Shown: one piece after another, positions 35,657 through 47,570 of the stretch | How the letters are laid out: every line of letters begins with the position of its first letter | How positions within the stretch are numbered: position 1 is the stretch's first letter | Assembly (NCBI GenBank): GCA_002286855.1 | Contig: NRSV01000068.1 | Span: forward strand, 124,001 to 188,000 | Source of the DNA: Bipolaris cookei | Taxonomy: Eukaryota; Ascomycota; Dothideomycetes; Pleosporales; Pleosporaceae | Direction of reading: 5' to 3' | DNA: 64,000 bases | The notes under the pieces: generated by a model | Told to the model about the DNA's origin: nothing | The model's database searches: none | What the model saw: only the letters and a program-made list of their open reading frames with translations | Position numbers and translations under genes: made by a program

Positions 35657-36599
35657 GCGGCTGGGGCGTCTTGTGTCCGAAGCTCGTTTGTTCCACGGCC
35701 GTACGACTAGGCTATGCAGCCGGGGTTTCGCCCCATGTACGGATCCCTGAGGGCTCTTGCAAATGTGGACTAGATTAGTTAGGCCTGTTCGGTTCCGTCT
35801 CCGTCCCTATTTCACTAACCGCATTTGGGCTCCGATTTGAAAACGGAGCTGAAATCGGCGCCGTGTTCGGTAAACCGGAGGGTTTGGAAGTACAAAACGG
35901 AGAGACCCGTTTTCTTAGCGTAATAGCGCTAACAGAATAATCGTTGCTTAATGCAGGTGGTTAGTACTTACGTGCAACAGGTCAGCCAATGCAACACTTT
36001 TCACTAAAGAAAACTAATGTCACAAGCAACAAGAGAAATTCTCTCCTTGACGCCGGGCAGGGAAACACAGCAAGACCTGGCGCGAGGCCAACGTCCAGCA
36101 GGGCCGGGTCAGAAGGCAAGGATCAGCGCGGGACGCTCGGATCACGTGATTCCACTCCAGACCGAGGCTAGAGAAGTATAGCCTAATCCCGTGTAACACT
36201 AACCTGTTCGAGCAGGAGGCAGAGTAGCTAGATTAGTAGGCCGCCGCCGGAGTAACTAGAGTTGTAGACAGCCAGAGCAACTGATTAGTCAGAGTGGCTA
36301 GAGTGGCTAGATTAACAGGCAGTCGCGGCAATGTGTAGACAGTGATATGTAGCTAAAGCTGCATCCTCTAGCGTCGTGAATAGGCTATGACCAACAAAAC
36401 TCGTTGGCTTTACGACGAGGGGACATACAAGCTTAACAGATAGTGTAGGTTGATCAAGCATAGTTCTCAAATGGCCCTTAACGTGACTTAGTCCCTAAAC
36501 TTAGCTAATCCTTAAAATAAGTAGTAACGGTTGCGCAGTGACTACATAAAAGCTGCTAGGGGAACTCAATATCACAAAATCCACTGCTATTCACAAGCC
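35657..36599. promoter_or_regulatory. Divergent upstream region of P450-B and sulfite oxidase
   Basis: About 0.95 kb. At 35781 AGGCCTGTTCGG resembles the end of hAT-type non-autonomous elements, but I see no matching second end. A CACGTG site (GATCACGTGATT) lies near 36141-36152. The stretch 36215-36325 has short repeats of AGAGTGGCTAG type. No gene is recognised. Confidence 0.45.
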
Positions 36600-38042
36600 A
36601 TGCAGCCGATCCAAGCAACTACGCCTTCCATCACCTGTCCACATGCCCTACGAGAGGTGTTAAGCAAAGACGTCGAACACACCAAAGCAAGCCTTCCATC
36701 ACTTAATCACTCCATCGATACTGTACCACAATCGACCGCAGTGGTTCAGGTACACTCTTCGTATTTTCTATCAAATTACCCAAAATCGTATACTGTGTTG
36801 CCTAGTTCAAGCGACAGACTAGATCTCTAACTCTATGCGAGGCGTGGGGCTGACGTTGATGTTATAGCTTGTATGTTCGGCCGAGGAGCCGCTTAATCGT
36901 GAGCCGGAGCTTGACAAGCTAGTCCAGAGGTATATGGTCGCAAACAGAGTGGAGCAGAGCGAATCCGAGGCTGATGGTGAGGGTCTAGCTTTATCACCAA
37001 AGACGGCTACGATCGCAATCATGGGCCGATCCCCTATATCGACATTGACACGCACCGAGTCACGGTTACTGGGCTTGTTAACACCGAGATTTCACTTTCG
37101 ATTGCAGATCTCCGGGCGCTTCCTCAGCACCATGTTGTCAGTGCGTTGCAATGCGCCGGCAACCGTCGCCATACCATGAGGACGAAGTTGAAGGAAGTCC
37201 GTGGTATAGATTGGTTCGATGGCGCAGTTATGAATTGCAGGTGGAGTGGGCCTCTCCTCAAAGATGTTCTGGAAAAGGCCGGTGTCAAGGTTGAAGAGGG
37301 AAATGTAAGAGAAGCCCATGTTGCCTTTTCGTGCTTCCAGACAGCCACACAAGATGACAGCTACTACGGCGCCAGCATCCCGCTTTCACGAGCCATGAAT
37401 CCAGAAAATGCGACTATGATTGCTCTTGAAATGAACGGTAAGCCACTCACGCCAAATCGTGGCGCGCCTGTTCGCATTGTCACGCCTGGAATTGCTGGCG
37501 CCAGGTGCGTCAAGTGGCTTGATCAGATTTCCGTTCAAATGTGCGAGAGTCAGAATTACTACCAACAGCAAGACTACAAGATTCTGCCTCCCGAGGTGGA
37601 TACCAAAGAAAAAGCAAAAAGATGGTGGGACAAAGTTGCCTCACTCGAGGAAATGCCAGTCAACAGCGCTATCGGTGTCCCTAAGTCCAAAACTACTGTG
37701 AAAAGAAACACGGATGGTACAATCGAAGTCAATGGATACGCATTGCCTAGTGGAGCAAACGGCCCTATTGTCAGAGTCGAGGTCAGCGTCGACAACGGAC
37801 ATTCGTGGGAGGAGGCTGAGCTGATTAATGAATACGAGGGCGAAGATGCCAAGGATGTAGAGCTTAAGTGGGCGTGGGTACTATGGAAAGCAAGAGTCAA
37901 GGTCGACAAAGGCAAGAAGGTTACAATCTACAGCCGTGCAACGGATCGGGGTGGTAATGTGCAGGAAAAGTGCCCAACGTGGAATTACCGGGGTTTGTGC
38001 TACAACGGCTATGGCGAGGCGTTTGATTTAGATATTTCTTGA
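36600..38042 (+). CDS. Sulfite oxidase family molybdoenzyme without heme domain
   Basis: The model has exons 36600-36749, 36868-36929 and 36989-38042, with introns of 118 and 59 bp. The protein is 421 residues. The molybdopterin domain begins at SFITKDGYDRNHGPIPYID and includes ALQCAGNRR, whose Cys is the molybdenum ligand in this family. The C-terminal dimerisation domain follows (VNGYALPSGANGPIVRVEVS, DRGGNVQEKCPTWNYRGLCYNGYG). There is no cytochrome b5 domain, as in plant sulfite oxidase, and no clear peroxisomal signal. The family oxidises sulfite to sulfate. The N-terminal exon 1 (50 residues) is less certain than the rest. Its place among diterpenoid genes suggests sulfate supply or removal of sulfite. 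A different substrate is possible. Confidence 0.82.
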
Positions 38043-39027
38043 ACAACAACGATGTTTCTGGCGAGATTTACTATAGTATCTCCCACGGTAAGAAAGTACA
38101 ATTTGAGTTGACCACAACGAGAGTAATAATGGACTCTGTCCATCCTTATATCCTGATTGCTTCTAGTTCTGGCATCGGAATCCCAACCTGGAGTCACTAA
38201 CTCTTCTCTGCTCATGTGAGGCCATGCCCTCACATATCTTGGGTGGCATCACTGATGCTAGTGTCTTGGTGTGGTGCCAATCACGTGATCTTCGCCCCGC
38301 GATGATCATTACCTTCTGACGTGGACGTCCTTGGGGATTCGGCCTTCTCGTCACTTGTCATAGAGAGAATCCTTCTTGTTACTTGTAACATCAGACAGGG
38401 TAAGCAAGAGAACTGAAGTCATAGGCGAGCATAAGAGGCCAAGGGCATTCAGCCCGTTACACAGAACACCAAAATCCGAGTGAGCACGCTAGCTGCCCTA
38501 GTCAGCACCGCGACATTCTGCTTACATTATATTTAAATGTGTTATTGTCGCCAGCCTAGTTCTGGCGGGAAACACGTTAAGCAAACAGATCGTTGTCCTA
38601 GCACTGTACTAGCCTAAAGTAGACGTAGAGCCGCGTTATAGCAATAGCGAAGACGCTAGAGCCGTCTTAGGAAACCACGGGGTTGGATAGCTTCTACCCT
38701 TGCCTGTCAACTAAGCTGTTCTTGTCGATCGCTGATTCGTTAGTGCTACCTTCGAGGTCAACTTTTGGATTCTTCGCCAAGCATATCGGACTTGCTTTTT
38801 TGGTGTAGCCGGCCTCGGCCTCGGACGTCCTCCTGATCGAGCCAACAACTCGGAGAGCACCCCAGGCAGTAGCAAGATGAGAACGTCAAAGAAACCTGCT
38901 GCGAAGATGTTGTTGAGCCAATCCAACGTATTTCCGCCAAGAGTAGCGCATCATAACCATCTCCCCCCTTCTTTGCTCTTCAACTCTATCCCTATAGACC
39001 ATTATTGCTGTCTGTAAGATTGAGATC
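38043..39027. other. Spacer with dispersed repeat, upstream of P450-C
   Basis: It contains copy A of the four-copy repeat (38088-38389). The rest, to the P450-C start, shows no gene. Small frames at 38711-38940 on the minus strand have no recognised match. Confidence 0.5.
38088..38389 (+). repeat. Dispersed repeat, copy A
   Basis: About 302 bp. It starts GTAAGAAAGTACAATTTGAG and ends TTCTTGTTACTTGTAA. It matches copy D (58709-59014) most closely, and copies B and C less so. It contains TCACGTGA at 38281-38288. The outer ends are weakly inverted (AAAGTACAA / TTGTTACTTG), which suggests a MITE-like element. Confidence 0.75.
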
Positions 39028-40820
39028 ATGCACTCGACCGAACTACATGCTGGACGTGCGGTACAATCTCTGCTCTGGGACAGCGTGCCGCGCTACACGA
39101 CAGCATTGGTGGCTCTCGGAATCTCACTAATTGCCTGGTGGGCAGTCCCTGGACTTGTAGCAACTACCCGGTTGCGACGAATTCCTCGTGTTGGCAAGAC
39201 ACCAGGATATTGGGGATTTGATTTGACGGCAGTAAAGAAGGATTTTGCTAAGAACGGACGGAAGATCTTATATGAGGGCTATATAAAGGTACTCACGACT
39301 TCTCCTATAAGCGAGACACTGTTATAGAGCATCCTGCTAATATGGTGTGTGCCTAGTATCGTGATGGTCTATACCGAGTGCAAACGTTGAACGTGGAACG
39401 CGTCGTCCTCACACCTAAGTATATTGAGGAGATCACGAAGAGTGTACCTGAGGATGTGCTGGACATGAGCGACGGTCTAAAAGAGGTAACACACTATCTT
39501 TCCTTTCAGCTTAAGACAGTGGAACTTATGTAATTTCAGCGATTGCTTAGCTCACAAACGAACCTTGATATTGTGTTCAACAGCTCTCTGCATATCGATG
39601 TTTGCAAAATCCAGTTGACTCACAACCTGCGTAGGTAGGCAAAGAATCTTCTTGAAATAATCATCTGACTGAGTTACGCAGATGCCTTAATCGAGCCTCT
39701 CAACAACGAAGTGGCATACTGGTTATCTAAACGAGTCCCACATAAGACTGAGCTTAGAGCCTACGAGACTATGGTGCGCATTATTTCGTCAACCGCATCT
39801 CTAATGCTGGGTGGGGAGGCAATGAGCAGAAACGAAGAGTGGCTAGAGACTGCTGCCGAGTACTCGATGGATGTTGTGAGCGTTGCTATGAAGCTTCGGC
39901 CATGGCCAGCTTTCATCCGACCACTTATCTATCCATGGCTCCCAGGCGCTGAACTGCTACAGAAACACCTAGCAACAACAAAAAAATATTTCAAACCAAT
40001 GTTTGAGGAACGCTTAGCTCACTTACAGAAAGGTGATCAGTATGAGAAGCCTATCAATATGGTCCAGTGGATGGCAGAGTCAGCGAAAGGTTCTGACCGG
40101 GATCCTGATGTGCTAGCACACAATATGCTTTTTATGGCTCTTGCAGGTGTACACACTAGCTCTGCTACAGCAATCCACGTACTGTTTGATCTGTGCGCCC
40201 ATCCGGAGTTTATCACCCTATTAAGGGAAGAGATCGAAAGCATAGTGCACGAGCACGGATGGTCGTTATCATCTATAAATCGCTTGAAAAAGCTTGATAG
40301 TTTTATGAAGGAGTCTCAGAGGCTGAACCAGGCTGTTCTTAGTATGTTAACCCCTTTGCAAACCGTCATATCCGAGTGCTAAGCTCACAACCTATTCTTA
40401 GTGACGTTCAACCGTAGAGTTGCTAAGACGTTGCGTCTCAAAGATGGTACCATTATTCCTAAGGGCGCATATCTTACAATGCCTGCCGACTCCGTTGCTC
40501 GAGACCCAGAAATCTATCCGGATCCTGAAAAATTTGATGGCTTCCGCTTCTATGATAAGCGAATGTCCACAAAAGCTGAAGCCAACCGACATCAATTTGC
40601 TACAGTCGGTCCGGAGAGTCTGGCATTCGGTCAGGGCAAGCAAGCGTGCCCTGGCCGTTTCTTTGCTGGCGCACAAATTAAGGCCGTCATCGCAAACATC
40701 CTCCTGAACTACGATATTTCCTTCCCTCCTGGGCAGACTACACGGCCTGAGAATATCTACAAAGGCGGCCTTGTGCGGCCCGATCCTTATCAAAAGCTGG
40801 TTTTCGTACCCCGTAGGTAG
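39028..40820 (+). CDS. Cytochrome P450 C (CYP68-like), five exons
   Basis: Exons are 39028-39288, 39357-39485, 39540-39630, 39682-40341 and 40402-40820. The protein is 519 residues with consistent phases. A membrane helix (TALVALGISLIAWWAVPGLV) lies at about 25-45. It is followed by a Pro/Arg hinge, then YRVQTLNVERVVLTPKYIEEI, I-helix LAGVHTSSATA, K-helix ESQR, and heme motif FGQGKQACPGRFF with axial Cys about 463. It resembles fungal P450s that oxidise diterpenes. It is in tandem with the sulfite oxidase and convergent with the diterpene cyclase. The substrate is unknown. Confidence 0.85.
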
Positions 40821-41477
40821 AATCTGCTGCATTCCTGATTGCCTGAGGGTTTGGGGCGGATCTGCGAACTTCGGGAACAAAAGGTGGTTAATGATGGGCA
40901 ACGGCTCGGTTTGATGGATGCAATCAGTACTTAAAGCAGTCAGTGCCACAAAAATACATTCATGCCTTCCTGCTAGTTTTGAACTTGGCGCCTAGGCACG
41001 TATTGTTAATACCATAGATGGAACTCTATTGATTTGATCGTGTTCGACTATTAACGACACATGTGCGAAAACCTTGAATCCTTGCCACAGTATGCTTGCT
41101 GTAACTCTACTAACTAAAGTGACATAACGTGCTAAGGATTGAAAACTAGAACGCGAGCAGAGCATCAACTGCTAACAAACCATGACAATTAGGCTATTGC
41201 GGCAGCTATGCGTATGACATGCTAAGTGCTGCATTGAGCCAAACCTTGCCAGGCCAGGCGATGTAACTCCGCCTATATCTTCGTGTAAAGAACAGCTTGC
41301 AAGAACAATATTACACTTTCTAGATTAGATAGAGCCAGGCTATGCATAAAAAGAATGGTTGCGGTTACATAACAGATTAACTAATGTAGTAATAAAATTA
41401 GGTTTGTATTGATACGAGAGTAGACATTTAAACTATTAATAAGCCTATCTTGACTAATACACAGCTATGGGCTTGAG
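40821..41477. other. Convergent intergenic region
   Basis: Between the 3' ends of P450-C and the diterpene cyclase. AT-rich, with no gene recognised. Confidence 0.45.
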
Positions 41478-44400
41478 CTATGGCTTTGATTGATTTTCCA
41501 AGCGAGCTGAGATGTCTCGCACGACATAGACTTGCCCGTAAAGGTCAACCTCATCGCAGAACATGTTCCAAATACGAAATCTGCGTTCTGCTAGCCTCCT
41601 CGCTTCCGCATCATTGCCGGTCCGTGCGTCCACAGTACCGTAGTTGCGGAGCTCCGTAAATGCTTTGAACATACAGCTACGCTCGTACTCCCCGAGCACA
41701 AGAAGCTCACTCATTTTCGCATTAAGACTTTCGTGGCGCTCGAATTCGGGAAACTCGATAGAATTGAGATTTCCTTCATCGAGGTCTCGCACTGCCGAGC
41801 CAAGGTCGTTATACATGCGACACATGGTAGCTAGATGTGTGCAGAGATCCTTGGCTAGATACTTTTCCCCAGCAGATGGAAAGCAATCTTGCCCGCCCCC
41901 TCCTGGAGTCAATGATGCGCCAAGCATGCAGCTCACCAAATGGAATGAGTATGGGCATGAGATGTGATCAGCCGAAGTGGTGCGCACCCATTGAAAGAAT
42001 GTTGTGGTAGAAACGGATGAGGTATCCTTCCCGTGCAGTTGGCGCTGCTCAAATCGCGTTCCATCCTCAGCTTGTTGGACGTGTGCCAGGAGATAAGTCC
42101 TCAATTCCCAACGAAGCAGCTTCTTGTCCCACACGCTCGCCCTCGCAATCGAGGGGTGGCCGAGAATGTGACTTAGAAATCGAGATATGTGGTTCTCGAC
42201 ATTGTCGTACTGTGTATCAGAGGCTCCACGTGGCTTCGGAGAATGGAGGCCATTAGCGGTAGTCCTTGGTGAAAGCCGGATGCCATTATTATCGCATTTT
42301 TTAGGGCTGTCCAAAGGAAGCAAATCACAAATCATACGCCGGAGAACATCCATGCGGCCAATGAACGCTGGTCCAGCTGTGGCTTCCATGAACTCATCTA
42401 ACTGAAAGTTGAGCATCGCTATAGTAGTCATATCATCGATCAATTGTGTGGATGCATATACACGATCACGGTTGTTCGAGCTTGTCCAAAAGAAAGGCTT
42501 GTATTAAAGATACACTATTAGCGATCGTCTGCCTAGAGGGGTGGGCTCACTTACAATGACATCGAAGTACTTCTGGTCACTCTCCAGACCCACACGGGGG
42601 AAAATAAGGTGACGACGAGCTCTCAATGAGGGCAACAGCAGTGCTGCTTCTATCATTGACGCACGAAGTTCCCATCGAGGGAGAGTATTGAATAGCGGCG
42701 CCTTGTGGAATAAGTCCACATGCACCTCCATGTCTATCCTAGGCTTCGCAAGTTTCCAGAATTTTGATCCTACGACAGATGCAGGAGGCAATCGTGACAT
42801 ATTCAAAGCAGCCAGTCGATATGCTCCAGTCAATAGAGGAGACGCATAACTGACCTTCTCAATCCAGATGTAGCTCGGATCATCCTTTGTTGATAACAGA
42901 AAGCTCAATGCGCGAGCAATGCCGTCCTGGAGAGGCACTTGCAGGTCGTCAAAGAAAGCAACCCTTCGAGCTTCGCAGAGGATCAGTAGACCATAGGCAG
43001 TCTCCTCGACTGAGTTGTTCCAGGAACCATTCTCTGCTTGGTCGAGCAACGGTCGTAGTGAAGCTTGATACAAGCTAAGAGCCACTTTCGATTCGAGTTT
43101 GTCGTCAAGGACCGATGCGAGGGTTCCGCAATCGGTTAGGTTAAGAAGATCGACCATTGCTTCTACGAAAAGAACTGAAGGGTATAAATAGCACGTATTC
43201 TACAGCACTTGATTAGCATACTATAGAAAGCGAACATATGAGGCGTACCCATTTGTCTTTAATTCGCTCATCGCTCTTGTACCAATAGTCGCATAGAAAC
43301 GTTGTGATCTTCCGAATTTGTAACGTATATTTTGCAACGTTTGGTTGATGGAGGAGGGCTAGTAGGGCGTTGCAATTAGCCGTGAAACTCGGATCTCTTT
43401 CTCCAGCATAAGTACGAAAGTGATCGTCGGCCTCGAAAACCTGCACCATCCTAGCAGCACTAGCAGGGTAGCCAAGCGCATTGAGTGATGTGATCGTCTT
43501 GCTAGTGTCATCAACATCAGGCTCAAAGTATGGAGCAAACCCAAGTATGCCATCTTCCTTCTCAAAGGCACTGGAAAGAATGTTAGTCATTTTTACCAAC
43601 TCTTCCGATCCTAGATTAATTGGCGAAAAGCCTGCTCTGAACAGAGTTGAAAGTACCTAGATCATCTGATTAGCCCAATGAAAACCCTTGACACCAGATT
43701 TCCTGCGAACCTACCCATGTTGCTTCAAAATGGGTTGATGGGAAAGCACTAGGCACACCGCCGTTGCCTTGGCCGGCTGCACAACGAACAACGTGTCGGA
43801 GATATTCCTCAGCTTCTGAGTCCCATTGGGAAGCATGTATCAGGTATGCTGCGGTAGAGGAGGGCGATCCCAGCATAGAGCCGTTGACCTTGTGATGTGC
43901 AACGCGATCGAAATCTATTTTACCAATGAAGGATTCCAACGAATGGAGTGCAGTCATTCTTCGACTTCCATAAAGATACTCGGGCCGGAATCGTGACATC
44001 TTTGCGCCGTTGATATCCATTAGCTGTTTCCTCGACGGAAACTCGAACCGAATTGGCGGCGATTCGTTCTCAAGGAGGTCCAGAATTGCAGGCACTATGA
44101 TCTCGAACCCGACATGATCCGTCAATGTGACGTCCCATGTATTAAGCTGCCTATCAAGGAAGGTTGTCGCTTGAGTGATACGCGCTTGTAGGTCTTGTGC
44201 ATCGTGCTGCAGCTGCAGTGGTTTGGCAGCGTGCCGGCTGATGCTAAGCAAAGCGCCAGCAGTATTCAAGATGCTGTCGATGTGAGCACCTGATCCGGTA
44301 GTCCATCCGCCGTCACTCGATTGCGTTTGGAGTATGTAATCGAAGCACTCTTCAAAGAGCCACCGTTCGTGACCGTCGGTCTCCTTGGAAACCAGCGATA

Positions 44401-44569
44401 CCCAAGCAGTATCGTAGGTCGCACAACTCATAGATCCAAATCCATACTTGTCGTCGTAATTGGATAAGACCTGCTTTACTAGGAAGCGGGCTTGACTTGT
44501 CAGATCTTCAAGATATGGACCGGATCCCTTCGTACTCGTGTCAATATGCACATTGCCGGCGAGATGCAT
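41478..44569 (-). CDS. Bifunctional diterpene cyclase (CPS/KS type), four exons
   Basis: Exons (minus) are 44569-43715, 43656-43249, 43199-42555 and 42497-41478, with introns of 58, 49 and 57 bp, all phase 0. The protein is 975 residues, the usual size of fungal ent-copalyl diphosphate/ent-kaurene-type synthases. The N-terminal class II half has DVDD at about 332-335, the acid that protonates GGPP. The C-terminal class I half has DEFME at about 670-674 and the NSE-type motif starting NDLGSAVRD at about 866, which bind Mg for diphosphate ionisation. The sequence NTCYLYPSVLFVEAMVDLL across the exon 2/3 join supports the splice model. It converts GGPP via a copalyl-type diphosphate to a tri- or tetracyclic diterpene. 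The product (kaurane, pimarane, aphidicolane or phyllocladane type) cannot be read from sequence by eye. This is the core enzyme of the cluster. Confidence 0.92.
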
Positions 44570-45751
44570 GACGGCGCGATGGAAATGATAGGTAACAACT
44601 TAGAACTATCATACCGTTGCTGTTGTTGTTGTTGCAATGTATATCTAGATAGCGTCGCGACTTCACTCAATGGAGCGGCAGCCGATATGCTAAGGTCGCA
44701 TTGCCAAATGCAGTCGCCCGAGACCCAAAGGGTGATGGCCGTATCCGGGTCTTGGCGATTGCAGCGTAGTGCTGTGTCCGTGCACCTTACTACCGTGCCG
44801 GACGGTCATGTGTCTCGGACAGCCACCATCCTCGGTACCAGTACTATCTAACGTGCCCCGGTGGATAAGAAAAGCAATACTCCAAAATGGGTTGTACCTC
44901 AGCAGCACCATTCAGTCGCACCTTTCTAGTTTTTTTTTTAGCTTGCAAATATCACTTTAGCATATAAAGAAGATAATACTAGGTGTAGAAAATACCAATG
45001 ATTATACTACCGTGATGGTGTTATGAAGCTCTAAAATTGCTGACTTTCTGGCGTGCAACCTGTTTTCATTAGGTGATGGCGCCCGTGTAGAGTCTCGGTT
45101 TTGTTGTCCACCAGGTGCGTGCCAAAGCTCATGCACGCGCCAAGGCAGGCATCCTGACTATACATGGTACTTCTGGGCTTAGTTGTAAGGAAGATAGTAG
45201 TCTACTTGCCCTACGTTCTTCACGACTGGATGAAGAAATTCCATGCGCCGAACCAGGACATATTCAAAATGCCTGCCGAACTAGAGAAGCACGATCTGAG
45301 CACAGGAACCTAAGTGGTACATCTGGTAACTAGCTGTGCCTCGTCGTGGAGAGCGATTGCATACTACATTCTAAGTTCTTAGACAACGACGTTGATTAAC
45401 TTGCAAAGCATGTATACGAGGTGGCCAAAAATTAGCAAAGTCTGAGGATAAGCTCTATAAAAAGTTAGATTAGAAACTTGAAAACTAATTTATAAATTAC
45501 ACAAATAACTAAATACTGTTGCCGTGCGTAATATCACTCTCCCGCGGTAAGGATTACCTTCCCTATGCATTGAAAGCCCAGCGGCACATAATTCACACTA
45601 GAGGAATCTAATCAGCCGTGTGCTTATAAATTAACACTCTAGAAAACACTTATCGCACTTACAAAGACGTTTAAGTAATTGACCTAAAAAAACGACTTAC
45701 TACCTTTTTCCTCTCACTCTAAATTTTAACTTTATTGCAACATTATCTATA
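44570..45751. promoter_or_regulatory. Divergent upstream region of diterpene cyclase and APS kinase
   Basis: About 1.2 kb between the two start codons. A short TTG repeat lies at about 44622-44633, and two close CGGAC motifs at 44798-44820. The second half (45400-45750) is AT-rich. No gene is recognised. Confidence 0.45.
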
Positions 45752-46543
45752 ATGGCGACGTAAATTTCCCTCCCCCTCCCTTACTATATTCCTACCCCGC
45801 GCTATACAAAAAAGTACGCGCCGAAATCGCTAACCCACTTACGCCTTTTCCAGCAACATCACACGGCATCCTTCCCTCTCGCGCAGCGAGCGCAACCAAT
45901 TCCGCAAGCAAACCGGCTTCACAATCTGGTTTACAGGCCTCTCCGCATCCGGCAAATCCACCATCGCCGCAGCGCTCGAGTTGCACCTGCTGCATCTAGG
46001 CTTCGCCGCGTACCGACTTGACGGTGACAATGTACGATTCGGACTGAATAAGGATTTGGGGTTTTCGGAGAAAGACCGGAATGAGAATATTAGGCGGATA
46101 GCTGAGGTACATGGCTACACCATTTACAAGCCCCTAAAAAAAGCCTACCGCTAACGAAGAACATTGCCTTTGCGCAGGTAGCAAAGCTCTTTGCCGACTC
46201 CTCCACAATTGCCATAACTTCGTTTATTTCCCCATACAAAGACGATCGCGCGCAAGCTCGCGCCCTGCACGGCGCCACCTCCGATGTTTCCGAGTCGCCG
46301 CTCGCTTTTATTGAAATCTTTGTCGATGTCCCGCTTGAAGTTGCGGAGGCGCGTGATCCAAAGGGTTTGTATAAGAAGGCGCGTGAGGGCAAGATTCCAG
46401 AGTTTACGGGCGTGAGTGCGCCGTACGAGGCGCCTGAGGCTCCCCAGATTCATATAAGGAGTGATCAAAAGAGCGTGGAGGAGAGCGTAGTGGAGATTGT
46501 GGAGTATCTGAAGGGAAAGGGGCTGTTGGAGGTGGTGCAGTAG
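45752..46543 (+). CDS. Adenylylsulfate (APS) kinase, three exons
   Basis: Exon 1 is only 8 bp (45752-45759, MA plus two bases of T), then a 94 bp intron, exon 2 45854-46106, a 71 bp intron and exon 3 46178-46543. The protein is 208 residues, full length for the family, and the tiny first exon restores the common MATNIT start. The P-loop is GLSASGKST, followed by RLDGDNVRFGLNKDLGFSE and NENIRRIAE. Then come SPYKDDRARARA, IEIFVDVPLEVAEARDPKGLYKKAR and FTGVSAPYEAPEAP, all typical. It phosphorylates APS to PAPS in the cytosol with ATP. It is normally a single housekeeping gene of sulfate assimilation. Here it lies divergent from the diterpene cyclase, next to tailoring genes, so it may be a second, cluster-dedicated copy supplying PAPS. 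Confidence 0.92.
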
Positions 46544-47570
46544 AGTGTGGGCTGGGGGGGAGGGGGGGAGGGGGAAGATCGAGGGGTATAGCATGTGGTA
46601 TATGAGGGGTGGGCTTTCTGTAAGTATTAAAGATGGGTTTAGATATAAACATATACATAACTAGAGAGAGGGCTGGAACAATGCAATAAAGGATGCGAGT
46701 TTCTTAGTGGCTGATTTGATGAGTCTTCAATCATGGGTGAAAAGGTTCATTGATCGTTGCTATCTCCTAAGGTGTCGCTTTGGTGGCTTTTCTTTTCTTT
46801 TCTTTTTCTTCCTTGGCCTTATACATGGACCTTAATCAAAGCCCTACTTCTGACAACAAGAAAGGGCAATCGATAGCAGGGGTGTGTTGGATAGAATGAT
46901 GCGATGCACTTAGGATAGGCTCATGGTTGAGGTGATAGACAGTGTGTCAACGATTGTTATATTTTCTTTTTTTCTTGCTCATGTTCTGATGCTCTGCCTT
47001 TTTCCATGTATAACTCTGCTTAGTGTGACCAGGTTGTAGACACTGTATTCTAGCTACCTAATTGTCAGATAAAATGCGGAAGCGTACTGGGCACAAACGG
47101 TTGATCGTGATGACTGGGGTGGTGGATAGGGTGTTCAATAATCGATTATTCTGTCTCTTCATGTTCTACCGTCTTTTTCGTTTCTTTTATGCGTGCCTCT
47201 ATTACAACCAGATCACGACTGTCATTGACACAACACGACGCTGTCAGCAGGGAGCTAGTCGATTAACTAAAGAAATATGCGGATTAGGTCGAGCTCGCAG
47301 CTGTACGCAGTTAGGTCAAAGAAGTATTGTCTGTTGTTGTATACTATCTTGCTGAGAATAGGTTTAGATACAGCATAGTTAGTCCGTAGCCAACTACGTG
47401 ACTTGACAGGGTATTCTGAGCTTATAGGATGAGTACAAGATCTAGTTAGAAGTAGTAACCAGCATCAGCTGAGGAGGATGATAACAATGATGTATATAGC
47501 CCGATTAATGTTCTTGTATCTCATCATCCGACTTTGTCATATTACACCTTGTAATCATGTGCACGAGAAG
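46544..47570. other. Convergent intergenic region
   Basis: Between the APS kinase and acyltransferase 3' ends. There is a G-rich run at 46550-46575 and a TTTTC-type pyrimidine repeat at about 46790-46812. No gene is recognised. Confidence 0.45.

Noticed and set aside
35781..35900. hAT-type element starting GGCCTGTTCGG (also at 52979)
   Set aside because: Only one possible terminus is seen at each site and no matching inverted end or target duplication, so no element is annotated.
38711..38940. Small minus-strand ORF with a hydrophobic N-terminus upstream of P450-C
   Set aside because: Short, no known motif, no splice continuation found. Treated as spacer.
46151..46594. Minus-strand ORF opposite the APS kinase
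   Set aside because: Shadow of the APS kinase exon 3. No own motif.
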